DNA from: Cervus elaphus
Taxonomy: Eukaryota; Chordata; Mammalia; Artiodactyla; Cervidae
NCBI RefSeq assembly: GCF_910594005.1
Contig: NC_057847.1
Location: forward strand, 53,148,001 to 53,212,000
Reading direction: 5' to 3'
DNA: 64,000 nt
Part shown: one piece after another, positions 45,601 to 58,480 of the stretch
Layout of the letters: every line of letters begins with the position of its first letter
Position numbering within the stretch: the stretch's first letter is position 1
Position numbers and translations under genes: made by a program
The notes under the pieces: generated by a model
Database searches by the model: none
Told to the model about the DNA's origin: nothing
The model's input: only the letters and a program-made list of their open reading frames with translations

Positions 45601-47885
45601 TTTAACATATGAACTGGATTATTAGCTTGTCACTTGATATGTATTATAATATATAAAGCATATGTTTTAATTACAAGATAGAATAAATGATAAAATAATC
45701 TTACAGGTTACACAGAACCTTCAGTAGGGGCATGTATAGCAATAGTGAAGTGTAAAAAGAGTGATTAAAATTATTGATTTGAATATTATCACAGAAGCAT
45801 ATCTGGCTAAAATCACTTTTATCTAAATTACAAAAACTGTAAATTTATTACCTGGAGTCCTACCTCACTGAAAAGAAAAAAAAAAAAAAATCTACCTACT
45901 GTGAAACTATCTTTCTTTTTGTACTCCCTGTTCCATGTGCCTAAATAACAAATGGCATAATTTAAAACAAATGTTTTAATGGATATAAAAAAAATTACCC
46001 TTTATCCAGATTAAACCCTGTGAACTCTGGGATGAACAACTGGTTTCTTCCTTCTGACAGGGAAGCATGTCCTAAAAATATCCATCAGTCTATATTCCCC
46101 TCTGTATCTTCCATAATTTTCCCTTTGCTCTGAGCAGTGATTCTGCTGTACACTGCTGGAGTGCTTACGACACCAATACCAAGAAAACACTTGTTTATTC
46201 AGAAGTCGAGTGTTAAGGCTTTGAAGGCTCAAGAGTTCAGGGGAGGTTCATGGAAAGGTATTTGACAGGACACGGCGCTGGTCCCTAATGTGACAGAGCT
46301 GTTTAGATACTATCCTTCCTTTTGGACTGAAACTTCACCACTTTAAACAGTTGAGGAAGACCGGAGGCTCTGTGAGTTTTATTCTATGAAATAACAGGAA
46401 TAATTGTCATGACAAAACATAATGGCTAAAAAACCAACTGGAAGCTATTCTGAAGAAACAATTTTCATCTCTCCATAAAATAATCCTGGAAAGATTAGAG
46501 GTGAATTCTTTAAGACCACAGATGTTTCTCACTCTTATTAGCACTTTGTAATTTAACTATCCTGCTTGGAACTACACAAAGATGATTTGCAATATGGATA
46601 ATGTATATCTTTAGTGTTCAATAATAACATTTATTATCAGACAGGATGTAATGTTATTTGTGCTTTATATTTTAAAGTGGCATAGAAAGTACTGAGTAAA
46701 CGAATTCATCAGAAGTGTTGACAAGATTTTTAATTCCTTCTGTTTCCTTTGGTATTTTTCTTAAATAGAATATGTAAGCAATGTAACCCATATGTAAAAC
46801 ACTTCTCAGTTTATGTTTATTCTGCTTTTTTATTGCACATTTGAAAATTAATAATTCAATGTTCTAATATTAGCTGTCATCTTAGCTGTGATAAAATTAA
46901 TAATTCATCAAAAATGATATCAAACAAATGGTTCCTTTTTTGTTCTAGATGAGACAGTCTTTTCAGCTTTGAGAAACTACAACTGGTAAATTTATTTCCT
47001 TTATTTTAGGTCAAATAATACTTAAACATTTAAACTGTAATTTTAATGTTTTCATTTTAAATATAGAAATCTGCATATATCACAAGTGATGCTAAAATAA
47101 CAACCTTCCTCTTGTTATAGTGGGTTGTCCCTGCCCTTGCTTATTTCTTGGCAGATAAGCATTCTTTAGAAAAAAGCACAATAAGAGTCATGCTTTGGAA
47201 AAGTTGAATATAATTTTATTTCTTCTTGGGTTCTGGTTGATGTTGTGCTCTGCCTTTTACAGGATAAGAAATCACTGTAGTGAGTGATATGTGCAATAGT
47301 GACAGACTTTGAAAAACTTTTTTTGAGAATATATATTTTCTGAGAAAGATATCTTAGTTGAATCTATTGGAAAGTATGTTAAGTTAAAATAATGTGATAT
47401 TGAAGTATTTTCAGTTAAAAGTTGTGATTTTAAAATACTTGCTTTCAAGATTCTGTATTTTTCCTTATTTTTTAGGGGCAGAAACTTTGTCTCTTTCTAT
47501 TGTATAGTTACTGTTTTGGGGATTCTAGGGCTTGCGAGTGATATTCTTTGTGGGGGAAGGGGGTGTCACCAGGAGGTATTGGTGGTATATAGCAAAAGCA
47601 TCTAAATTTGTATGAAGGCTAGAATTCATCTTTTCTCAGCCGGATTTTATGGACCATAATTATAAAATAGGGAATCTGTAGGTCAATACATGTCCCCATT
47701 ATAAAATTTTATATCATAAATCTTTCAAATCTTACTGAACCATGAGTCTGACATATTAGGTGTTGTTAGGAGTAAAATTGTCTCTGGTAAGTGTAAACAG
47801 CATGAAGGGGCAGGTTGTAAAATTTCACCTTTTTGACTAATCATTTCAACTCCAACTTCTGCAACATAAAAATGTACATTTGTAC
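45601..47885. other. 2.3 kb of unassigned AT-rich DNA
   Basis: No young repeats and no sustained coding pattern; the 73-codon frame at 46011-46232 (minus) is unsupported. An A-run sits near 45873-45889. The absence of SINEs here is unusual for this window. Confidence 0.5.
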
Positions 47886-48035
47886 CATCTAGGGTACTTA
47901 TTTGAAAGTGGAATCCCAGTCCAGATTTAGGGATCCTGTCTTATGCAGTGAGATTAGACCAGAGCTTGGAATTCACATTTTAAAATACCCTAGATAGTAC
48001 CATTACAAGTGGTCTATCCAGGGTGATGATCCACC
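47886..48035. mobile_element. MER5-like (hAT-Charlie) fragment
   Basis: gtacttatttgaaagtggaa near the left and attcacattttaaaatacc near the right fit a MER5A-type element, diverged. Confidence 0.45.
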
Positions 48036-48063
48036 CCAACTGAACTAGATTCTTCTTAATGTT

Positions 48064-48281
48064 CTGCTGGGCTTAGTTGTTCAGTTGTGTCTGACTTTTT
48101 GTGACCCCATGGACTGTGGCCCACCCGGACAGGCTCCTCTGTCCATGGGGATTTTCCAGGCAAGAAAATTGGAGTGGGTTGCCATGCCCTCCTTCAGGAA
48201 ATTTTGCCAACCTGGGGATCGAACCCAGGTCTCTTGCATTGCAGGCAGATTCTTTACCATCTGAGTCACCAGGGAGACCCG
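48064..48281 (-). mobile_element. Bov-tA SINE
   Basis: Minus-strand Bov-tA with a perfect 11-base duplication, ttcttaatgtt, at 48053-48063 and 48282-48292. Confidence 0.95.
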
Positions 48282-48292
48282 TTCTTAATGTT

Positions 48293-49276
48293 AGTGGTAA
48301 GCATATTAAGAATGCCCCCTTTAACTCTTGAGAGTGTTAGGTTTGGATGATAATATGGTCACCCTACTCACACCACACTTTGAAAAACAACATAATCCTC
48401 GCATCTGAGTAAAGCATAGCTCCTAAGTTTCAAAGAAGCATTTCGATGTTGTCAATTAACTGTCAAGTTACCAATGAACTTCTATACCTTGAAATGGTTG
48501 TCTTCTTCCTGGTCCCCCCTCTCTACCTGCTAACACTTACCAGTCTCTTCTTTGCTGCATTCTTAAAAAAAAAAAAAAAGTAATCCCCATTAGTTTATGT
48601 TTGGATTATTCAGATAAGCATGTACTTCAAAGTACTAGCATTCACACTAAAATATAAAATTTTTTCACTTAGCCTGTAAACCTATGAGAATTTGTTTTCA
48701 TACTTGAAAGTAAATCTGCTATGTGCAAAAGACCTGATAAAATCTGCCAATAGGAACAAAATTAGAGGACATGTTAAAAACCAAAGAATTTACAGTCTTC
48801 TATCTTCCTCCTACTTTTCACAAATTAGGCAGGTGTCTTCACAGCAAAAAGAAGCAGTCCTAAAAGTTTTCCCTCCTCATTTGGTAGAATTTGTTTCATT
48901 ATAATAACTCATTTATCACAATTTTCTATATTTAAGGATTCTATTTCAACAAAGATTGAGTCACCAATACTTAATATCTAACATTTCCTTCCATAGATGC
49001 CAAGAAAAGATACAGTCCATTCTCTTCAGAAAAACATAATCTAGTATAGCAAGTAGACAGATAAATATTTCTTTAAACTGTGATATGTTATATTGGAGTC
49101 ATATGCAAAATGCCTTAGTAACGCATGAAAAAAGAATACAAATAAAACAAGTTTAACTAAGAAATGCAGCAGTATCTTTTCTCATAGACATCTAGGTGTG
49201 AAACTTTAGGGGAATACATTAACAACCAATTCTAGTTGAAGACAGTACTGATGTACCACAGAAATGAAAATTCATT
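48293..49276. other. Unassigned DNA
   Basis: An A-run near 48566-48580. Nothing gene-like. Confidence 0.45.
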
Positions 49277-49400
49277 GAAGTTTTATTTGACCAATAACAT
49301 TTGTTGAAGAAGGGCCTACTATGTACAAAGTATTTTCCTTGGCACTGAAGGTGGTACAATGAATACATAAATCATATTCTCTGTTCTCCAAAAGCTGAAA
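49277..49400 (-). mobile_element. L2 LINE 3' end fragment
   Basis: ttgttgaagaagggcctactatgt on the plus strand is the reverse of the L2 3' end, followed by a ggcactgaaggtggtac segment. Confidence 0.55.
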
Positions 49401-49999
49401 GAAGTATGACTAAAGAGAAGAGCTTAGTCATTAGGATACAGAATTTGAGACAAGGACAAATTTCCTATTGACTGGGAAAAATGTGACAATCTGTAATAAT
49501 GAAGGTCATATTCCAGCTTAGAATTTGTATGTAAGATTTGGTAAATTTGTCTGCAAGTATTTTTCTGTGATAACTTTCTAAATCAAAATATTCATTTCAT
49601 AAAGTGTTCTGATAAAGACAATGATTCGTCTCTTCTCTGTTCTCTTGGGTTTTCTTTGTTCATTTTATTTAGGACCCCAACAGTCTTCCCTGATGTAACC
49701 ACCTTCATATCTCTGGGCCTCATGCACATGTTTTGCAATTTAACAATCCCTAATTAACTACACAATGTTTTCTAAATATTTTTCAGTGTCTAGGATGTGC
49801 TGCCATTCCATATTTGATGAATAAAGAGTGTGAAGGGCACAGATCATATGTTCTGTGAATTTTTCACTTATATTTTCCTACCCATATGTGGCCTTCAATA
49901 GACATTGGACCAACCTTTTATTATCTGGAACTTACATGAGGGATTGAGAAGACTCAAGAATCTGAAATCAGGAATTGTGAGGGAATAATAGATTTGCTA
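49401..49999. other. Unassigned DNA
   Basis: Nothing recognised. Confidence 0.4.
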
Positions 50000-50138
50000 A
50001 TTAAACAGCGGTGAAGATATTACAAAACTAGAGGAAAACAGGCAGAACAGTCTTTACCATAAATTGTAGCAATATTTTTTGGATCTGTCTCCTAAAGTAA
50101 ATGAAAAATAAACAAATGGGACCTAATTAAAGTTAAAA

Positions 50139-52913
50139 TTGCAGGCCAATATCATAGGTGAACATAGATGCAAATATCTTCAACAAAATACTAGCAAGCC
50201 AAATCCAACAATATATTAAAAGGATCATATACCATAATCAAGTAGGATTAACCCCAGGGATGCAAGAATTTTGCAAAAGCCACAAATCAGTGTGATATGC
50301 CACATTAACAAGGTGAAGAATAAAAATCATTTGATTATCTCAACAGAGGCAGAAATAGCTTTTGACTAAATTCAACACTCATTTTGATAACAGCTTTCCA
50401 AAAAACTAAAATAGAGGAACCATACCTCAACGTAATAAAAGCCATATATGACAAACCTACAGCTAACATTATTCTCAATGGCTAAAAGCCTAAACCATTC
50501 CCTCAAAGATCAGGAACAAGACAGGGATGTTCATGCTTGCCACTTGTATTCAATATAGTTCTGGAACTCCTAGCCTTGGCAATCAGAAGAGAAAGAAAAC
50601 CAAATTGGAAAAGAAGTAAAACTGTCAGTTTACAAATGACACAATACTATACATAGAAATTTAAGATGCTACTAAAAAACTACTAGACTTCACCAATGAA
50701 TTCAGTAAAGTTGCACAATACAAAATTAATACACAGAAATCACTTATATACCTATACACTAACAACAAAAGATCATAAAGAGAAATTAATAATCTCATTT
50801 GCCATCACATTAAAAAGCATAAAATAACTAGGAATAAACCTACCTAAGAAGACAAAAGACCTGTACTTTGAAAACTATAAGATGTTGATGAAAGAAATCA
50901 AAAGATGACATAGATGGAAGGATATTCCAGGTTCTTGAATTAGAAAAATCAATATTGTTAAAATGACTACATTATCCAAGGCAATCTACAGATTCAATGC
51001 AGCCTCTAGCAAATTACCAATGGCATTTTCACAGAAGTAGAACAAAAAAAATTTAAATTTACATGGAAACACAAAAGACCCTAAAGAGCCAAGACAGTCC
51101 TGAGAAAGAAAAGCTGAGCAGGAGGAATCAGCCTCTCTGACTTTAGACTACACTTCAAAGCTATGGTAATCATAAAAGTATGGTACTGGCACAAAAAAAG
51201 AAATATAGATCAATGGAACAGGACAGAATGGTCCCAAATAAACTCATGTTTCTGGTTAATAATCTACAACAAAAGTTGCAAGAATATAAAATGGATAAAA
51301 GTATCTCCAGTAAGTAGTGCTGGGAAAACTGTGATATGTTAAAGAAAAAAAAAAAAAAAAAAAGAACATTCTCTAACACTCTACATAAGAATAAACTCAA
51401 AAAGGATCAAAGAATTAAATGCAAGCCAGGACACTATAAGACTCAGAGGAAAACACAAGAACCCTCTTTAACATAAATTGCAGCAAGATCTTTTTAGATC
51501 TACCTCCTAGAATAATAAAAATGAAAACAAACAAAAAAAAACCAGATGGGACATAATTAAATTTAAAGTTTCTGTGCAGCAAAGGAAACCACAAACAAAA
51601 TGAAAAGGAAACCAACAGAATGGGAATAAATAGCTGAAAATTAAGGGGCTGAGAAGGGATTAATCTCCAGAATAAACAATTAACATAACTCAATATCCAA
51701 AAAACAAATAGCCTCATCAAAAAATGGGCAGAGGAGTTAAATTGACATTTCTCCATAGAAGAAATCCAGATGGCCAAGAGGCACATGAGACAATGCTCAA
51801 CATCACTAATTATCAGAAATGCAAATAAAAACTGCAATGAGGTATCACCTCACACCAGTCAGAAGGGCCTTTACCAAAAGTCTACCAACAATAAATGGCT
51901 GGAAGGGGTGTGAAGAAAAGGGAGCTGCTCCCCTTACACTGTTGGGAAGAATGTAAATTGGTATAGCCATTATGGAGAACAGGATGAAACTTGCTTAAAC
52001 TAAATTCAGAGCTATTCCTATGATTCAGTAGTCTCACTCTTGGTCATATATCTGGAGAAAACCAAAACCATAATCTGAAAAGATACACACACCCCAATGT
52101 TCACTGCATCACAACAGACAAAGCATAGACGTAAACGAAATATCAACAGAGGAATGGATAAAGAAGATGAGGTATATTAATATTTGTGTGTGTGTGCTCA
52201 GTTGCTCGGTCATGTCCAATTCTTTGTGACTCCATGGACTGTAGCCTGCCAGGTTGCTTTGTCCATGGAATTTTCCAGGCAAGAATACTGGAGTAGGTTG
52301 CCATTTCCTCCTCCAGAGGATCTTCCTGACCCAAGGATCGAACCCATGTCTCTTGTGTCTCCTGCATTAGCAGGTGGATTCTTTAGCATCGCACCGCCTG
52401 GGAAGCCTGATGATTTACATTATATATATACACACACACACATACAATGGAATATTACTCAGCCATACAAATGAAATAATCCCATTTGCAGCAATTTGGA
52501 TAGACCAAGATATTATCATACTAACTGAAGTCAGATACGAAGACAAATACCACTTATATGTGGAATCTAATTTTTAAAAAGATACAAATGAACTTATTTA
52601 CAAAATATAAACAGACAGAGAGATATTGAAAGCAAACTTAAAGTCACCAAATTTCCACTTAAAGTGTAAATGTGGCAGGGGAGGGATAAATCAGGAGCTT
52701 TAGATGAACACACACGTACACACACACTCCTACTTGTAAGACAGATAACCAGCAAGGACCTGCTGTATAGCACAGGGAACTATACTCAGTATGCTGTGAT
52801 ATCCTATATAAGAAAATAATCTATAAAACATTGAATATATGTACATATATAACTGAATTACTTTGCTGCATACCTGAAGTTAACAACACTATGAACCAAC
52901 TATACTCCAGTAA
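50139..52913 (+). mobile_element. Younger plus-strand L1, 5'-truncated
   Basis: Starts inside the reverse transcriptase (gcaggccaatatcataggtg) and runs to the L1 3' end (actatactccagtaaa). Flanking duplication: aattaaagttaaaa at 50125-50138 and aattaaagtattaaaa at 52914-52929, with a 2-base indel. A Bov-tA is nested at 52190-52407. The ORF is full of stops. A long open frame on its opposite strand (51415-51837) is an antisense artefact. Confidence 0.88.
52190..52407 (-). mobile_element. Bov-tA SINE
   Basis: Minus-strand Bov-tA with a (gt) stretch at its left edge, inserted near the ORF2 end of the younger L1. Followed by a (ta)/(ca) stretch at about 52420-52443. Confidence 0.9.
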
Positions 52914-53403
52914 AATTAAAGTATTAAAATAATGAAAAACTGTACAAGCTTTTTACAGAAAAGGAAACCACTGAGAAAATGAAAAAAAACAACAGAGCAA
53001 ATGGGAGAAAATAATTCCAAATGATGCAAACAAGGTATTGATATTCAAAATACATAAACAGCTTATATAACTTAATATCAAAAAATAAACAATTCAGTTG
53101 AACCTAGAATTGAATAGACATTTTTCTCTAAAGTGGAAATTAAGATAAAAAGATGCTCATGCTTTCAGGCACATGAAAAGATGCTCATCACTAATCATCA
53201 GGGAAATGCAAATGAAAACCACAGTAGATATCAACTCGCACCTGTCATAATGACTATCATAAAAAAGAACACAAATAACAAATGTTGACAACTACTTGGA
53301 AACAGAGAACCCTTGTACACTGCTGGTAGAAGCGTAAATCGGTGCAGTCACTGTGGAAAAACCAGGATGGAATTTTCTAAAAAAATATAGATAGAACTAC
53401 CAT

Positions 53404-53616
53404 GCATGCATGTTCAGTTGCTCAGTCATGCCAGACTCTTTGCGACTCCATGGACTATAGCCCACCAGGCTCCTCTGTCCGTGGAATTCTCCAGGCAAGA
53501 ATATGGAGTGGTTTTCCATTGCCTTCTCCAGGGGATCCTTCCAACCCAGAGGTTGAAGTCAAATCTCCTGCATAGGTAGGCAGATTCTTTACTGTGTGAG
53601 CTGCCAAGGCTCTGGG
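53404..53616 (-). mobile_element. Bov-tA SINE
   Basis: Minus-strand Bov-tA in the older L1. Short flanking duplication taccat at 53398-53403 and 53617-53622, with a catgcatgcatg stretch beside it. Confidence 0.9.
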
Positions 53617-54224
53617 TACCATAAGACCTAGAAATTCCACTCCTGAGTATATATTTGAAAAAATAATAAACAACATGAATTTGAAAAGACACATGCATTC
53701 CAGTGTTCATAGAAGCATTACTTACAATTGCCAAGATGTGGAAACAACCTAAGCTTCCATCAACAGATGAATGAATAAAAATGTGAATGAATAAAAATGA
53801 ATGAACAAATGAATAAAAATTCCACATACACAGTGGACTACTACTCAGTCATAAAAGAACTGAATTTTTCCATTTGTAGCAGCATGGATAGATTTGGATG
53901 GAGGGCATTAGGCTAAGTGAAATTAGTTAGAAAGAGAAAGAAAAAACTGTATGGTATAATTCATATGTGGAGCCTAAAAAATACAACTACTGAATATAAC
54001 AAGAAAGCAGATGCACAGATATAAGAACAAACTAGTAGTTACTAGTGGCAGGGCAATATAAGGATGGGAAATGGGAGATACAAAACTCTTGGGTATAAGG
54101 CTCAATGTATTGTACAACACAGGGAATATAGCCAGTATTTTGTAATAACTAGCTGGAAAGTAACCTTTAAAGTTGTATAAAAATAAAAATTAAAAAAATT
54201 AAATTTTGTGTTACAGTATGCAAG

Positions 54225-54547
54225 TGCTACAGTGTGAATGTTTATTTTTCCCCTAAATTCCTATGTTGAAAGCCCAATGCAATGATATTAGTCATTTAAA
54301 AGCTTTGGGAGTGATTAGGTCATGAGATTGATATCCTTATAAAAGAGAAATCAGAGCTCCCTTGCCCACTTCTATCCTGTGAGGACACAATGAGAAGTCT
54401 ACAACCTGGAAAAGGGCCCTCACTCAACTATACTGGCACCCTGACCTCAGACTTCTAGCCTACAGAACCATGAAAAATAAGTTTCTATTCTTTATGAGCT
54501 ACCCAGTCTATGATATTTTGTTATAGCAGCCTTAATGGACTAAGACA
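54225..54547 (+). mobile_element. Solo MLT1-type (ERVL-MaLR) LTR
   Basis: Starts tgctacagtgtgaatg and ends ggactaagaca. Inside are gtgattaggtcatgag, ccttataaaagag (a TATA-like box near 54336) and gaaaaataagtttctattct (a changed polyadenylation region). It is a nearly whole but old LTR without internal sequence. Immediate flanks do not show a convincing 5-base duplication. Confidence 0.85.
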
Positions 54548-54801
54548 TATTGGTACCTTAGAGCTCACAGGTGCTATAAAGATGAAGATACAAGTAAACC
54601 AAGCAGTTATAGTTCATCTCGGGAACCACATTTCAAATGATGTTGCATCAAAATTTGAACAAAATTCCTCTTCAGCAAACATTCTCCAGTTTTTTTCTTT
54701 CTGAGGCAGGTAAATCAGAGGTAAAACAAGGAAAGAACTTTAATAACATATGATTGAAAAACATGTGTCTCATGGAGACAGAAACATTTGGTACCAGTCT
54801 A

Positions 54802-55870
54802 TCAGTTCAGTCACTCAGTCGTATCTGACTCTTTGAGAACGCATGGACTGCAGCACGCCAAGCTTCCCTGTCCATCACCAACTCCCAGAGCTTGCTCAAA
54901 CTCATGTCCACTGAGTCAGTGATGCCATCCAACCATCTCATACTCTGTCATCCACTTCTCCTCCTGCCTTCAATCTTTCTCAACATCAGGGTCTTTTCCA
55001 ATGAGTCAGTTCTTCACATCAGGCAGCCAAAGTATTGGAGTTTCAGCTCCAGCATCAGTCTTTCCAATGAATGTTCAGGACTGATCTCCTTTAGGATGGA
55101 CTGGTTGGATCTCCTTGCAGTCCGAGGGACTCTCAAGAGTCTTCTCAAACACCACAGTTCAAAAGCATCAATTCTTCAGTGCTCAGTTTTCTATATAGTC
55201 CAACTCTCACATCCTTACATGACTACTGGAAAAACCATAGCTTTGACTGGATGGACCTTTGTTGGCAAAGTAATGTCTCTGCTTTTAATATGCTGTCTAG
55301 GTTGGTCATAACTTTTCTTCCAAGGAGTAAGCGTCTTTTAATTTCATGGGTGCAATCACCATCTGCAGTGATTTTGGAGCCCCCCAAAATAAAGCCTGTC
55401 ACTGTTTCCATTGTTTCCCCATTTATTTGCCATGAAGTGATGGGACCTGATGCCATGATGTTAGTTTTCCAAATGTTGAGTTTTAAGCCACTAATGCAGT
55501 ACTTGGGTGCAATCTCAAAAACGACAGAATGATCTCTGTTCATTTCCAAGGCACCCCACTCAATCTCACAGTAATCCAAGTCTATGCTGCAACCAGAAAT
55601 GATGAAAAAGCTGAAACTGAATGGTTCTATGAAGACCTACAAGACCTTCTAGAATTAACACCCCTAAAAGATGTCCTTTTCATTATAGGGGACTGGAATG
55701 TTAAAGTAGGAAGTCAAGAGATACCTGGAGTAACAGGCAAATTTGGCCTTGGACTACAAAATGAAGCAACAAAAAGCCTAACAGAGTTTTGCCAAGAGAT
55801 CACACTGGTCTAGCAAACACCCTCTTCCAGCAACACAAGAGAAGACTCTACACAGGAACATTGCCAATGT
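54802..55870 (-). mobile_element. BovB LINE with 5' inversion
   Basis: Minus-strand BovB 3' part (54802-55490) joined directly to a plus-strand endonuclease segment (about 55493-55870). Flanks gaaacatttggtac (54781 on) and ggaacattgccaat (55855 on) match at about 10 of 14 positions. One insertion event with twin priming explains both halves. Confidence 0.85.
55529..55813 (+). pseudogene. BovB endonuclease fragment
   Basis: 95 clean codons from the BovB endonuclease: ISVHFQGTPLNLTVIQVYA, then LFIIGDWNVKVGSQEIPG, then KFGLGLQNEATKSLTEFC. GDWN is the loop that carries the catalytic aspartate and asparagine in AP-type endonucleases. The first methionine is internal to the polyprotein. It lies in the inverted half of the element, so it faces away from its reverse transcriptase. 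Confidence 0.85.
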
Positions 55871-57113
55871 CCATTATATAGTGTAAGTTCTCAGGGCTAC
55901 TATGCAGAATTACTTTCTTCTGTATACCCTGATGGCATGATAAAATCCCATATTTAAAACTGGCAAGTCAATTTTGCTTAGGAAATTTCAAAACTAAACT
56001 TTCTGATAAGTTTGTTTCTCTATCAGCCACATACATTTATTGAGCTTCAATTTTGGTAATATCAGAATCTATTGATTCACAAGACAAATATTGATCTGAC
56101 CTCGCCTTCACCTCAGTTTATATTTACTTCTTAAGTCAATAAATCTAGAAACTGATCTGACAGCAGTCAATATTAGTTTAAAATTCTTAAAATAGCAGCT
56201 TTACTGTAAGGTAATAATTCAGTATTTTATAGATTCTGCCTCAAAGAAATAAAAAGGCAATGTAACTTACAAATTCCCTAGATAAAACTATTTCTGTGTC
56301 ATCTGGTTTCAAATAAGAGGATCTCACTCACATCAAGAACATCTTTAATATATCTTCTAATCTCTGACCCAAAGTATTTGAAATACTTTATCCCATTTGC
56401 TAGTGGCAATTGAACACCAGTGTCTTGCTTTGCTTCTAATTATAATTAAGCTGTATCATGATTCTCTAAATGACTGGTGCTTTCTGTTGGGCCCAGTTCC
56501 CTCTGGAATGAATTTAACCTAGAGATATAATATAGTCAACAGCCATATTGGACTTTAGAAGTTAAAGGCAATAATATATTTGTTACCTCATTAATCAGTT
56601 TGTTTTATCTTTTCAAAGTCTAGTAGATATAAACCCACAGGTCAAGATTTGCATTACAATTTATTACTTTGTTTAAGGCCACAGCACTCCTCTTTTACTT
56701 ATACCATGTTCCAGTGCTTTGGGGGATGAAGGACATACTCGTAATACAGAATTCCATAATGAAATCACCTAAAAGGTATTTTTTAAAAATTTTAATTTTC
56801 CACCTAAATAACAGATAAGGAAATTTCCTTTTGGAAATAATCTATACTCAATTATGTTCTAAAGAAACAAGTTGGCTATTAAAATCTAATTTCATCACAC
56901 AACTATTTAGGAATTGAGTCTATATATCATGGAGAAAGATGAGGTCAAAACAAAAAAAACAATTATACAGTTTATTTCATAGGTTAGGTGCATTCTACTG
57001 TAGGATATTTTGAAATGTAACATGGGATAGACGTTATTAGTAATCTTTAAAAAGATTAGTTCACCCTTAGTGAATAACCATCTAACTAGTATACGATCAT
57101 GCTAATTAGCCAA
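55871..57113. other. Unassigned AT-rich DNA
   Basis: No recognisable repeat or coding sequence in about 1.2 kb. Confidence 0.5.
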
Positions 57114-57302
57114 ACCTTGCCTGCCAGTGCAGGAGATGTAAGAGATGTGGGTTTGATCCTTGGGTTGGGAAGATCCCCTGGAGGAGGGAATGGCAAAACA
57201 CTCATTATTCTTGCCTGGAGAATCCCATCTGGTGGGCTCCAGTCCACGGGGTTGCAAAGAGTCAGACATGACTGAAGTGACTTAGCATACAGGCAGGCAG
57301 GC
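57114..57302 (+). mobile_element. Bov-tA SINE, short internal deletion
   Basis: Plus-strand Bov-tA lacking the usual ggacagaggagc segment near 57228, with a caggcaggcaggca end. Confidence 0.88.
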
Positions 57303-57540
57303 AAGGAAGATAACTACTTCAGAAAATACTGCCACCTACTTGAAGTCACATTCGAAAACCTTGTGAGTGCAAAGTTACTAATCCTTCCAATAATTAAAGA
57401 TTTTAAGGACAACTATGTCTTGTTTTATTCACATCACTACATGTATATGTGTGTAATATGCTTAGCATATATGTTGCTCTCAATTTCGTATGCTTACCAT
57501 AACCAATTTAGGCAGATTATTTGTATTCTGCCTTAATTAA

Positions 57541-57754
57541 TCTTCCCTGGTGGTTCAGATGGTAAAGCATCTGCCTACAATGCGGGAGATCCTGGTTCAA
57601 TTCCTGGGTTGGGAAGATGCCCTGGAGAAGGAAATGGAGAAGACTACATGGGATTGCCTAGAAAATCCCATGGACGGAGGAGCCTGGTAGGGCAACAGTC
57701 CATGGGGTCACAAAGAGTCGGACACAACTGAGCGACTTCACTTTCTTTCTTTCT
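57541..57754 (+). mobile_element. Bov-tA SINE with intact pol III boxes and (tttc) tail
   Basis: Flanked by ttaattaa (57533-57540 and 57755-57762). Box A-like tggttcagatgg at 57551-57562 and box B-like ggttcaattcc at 57594-57604. It carries a small insertion (ggagaagactacatggg) in the body. Confidence 0.93.
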
Positions 57755-57762
57755 TTAATTAA

Positions 57763-58480
57763 CCATCTTTGGTGTTATTCAAATGCTAAATCTAGATATA
57801 GAGAAGACTAATTCATACAGTGGCTAACTCTTTCATAAAGAAAAGCCCCATTTGTAAATATTAGAATAGTAAAGTTGGTATTATTCTTTCTTTCATTAAC
57901 TTTTTTTTTTAATCCCACTGCTCTTACAAGCTGCTATTTGTTTTTATCCTGAACTATTTCTTATAATCTATTCCAGCACCATGATTGTGTATTTATACTG
58001 AATTTAGCATTACAAGAAATATTTATTATAATACCTAATTGAAAATATCATGTAGATGAGGTATTTTTAAATTATCAAAATATAACTTGTAGTAAGTATG
58101 TAACTGCAAAGTTTTGATAGGATAATTTTATAGTATTTTATTTACTTTTTATATTACTAACTCATGTCCAAAAGGAAGAAAATGTTCAAGGTAAGTGCTC
58201 CTCTAATGATTCAGTTCTCTGCCTTTTCCTATATCTAAGAAAAAAGGAAATGACTAGAAAATGATTAGAGAGAGACAGTTATTTCCAGAGAACCGGCATT
58301 TGAAACTCAACAAAATGAATTCTCTTCTTATCTAGAATTCTTTATATTTTTTGTACTTAGTTTTGGTTAACAGAGTGCTGCTTACAGTATCTCTCATTTG
58401 TGTAAGTGAAAAATAGCTATGTTTTTATTACTTAAAATATTACAAAAAGGGACAATATGCTAAAAATATGCAGTGAACAA
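57763..58480. other. Unassigned AT-rich DNA
   Basis: A T-run near 57900-57911. No genes seen. Confidence 0.45.

Larger units (their letters stand above)
50000..54190 (+). mobile_element. Older plus-strand L1, split by a younger L1
   Basis: ORF2 C-terminal text at about 50030-50138 (ggatctgtctcctaaagtaa) continues at 52930 (ggaaaccactgagaaaatg) and runs to a 3'UTR and A-rich end near 54190. Between the pieces is another L1. A Bov-tA is nested at 53404-53616. Confidence 0.82.

Noticed and set aside
51415..51837. A 140-codon minus-strand open frame, one of the longest in the window
   Set aside because: It is the antisense of a plus-strand L1. The predicted protein is a hydrophobic shadow without homology to L1 proteins, and similar shadows occur opposite other L1 segments.
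57541..57620. tRNA gene
   Set aside because: Box A and B are present but belong to the tRNA-derived head of a Bov-tA. No cloverleaf with an acceptor stem could be drawn, and the SINE body follows.
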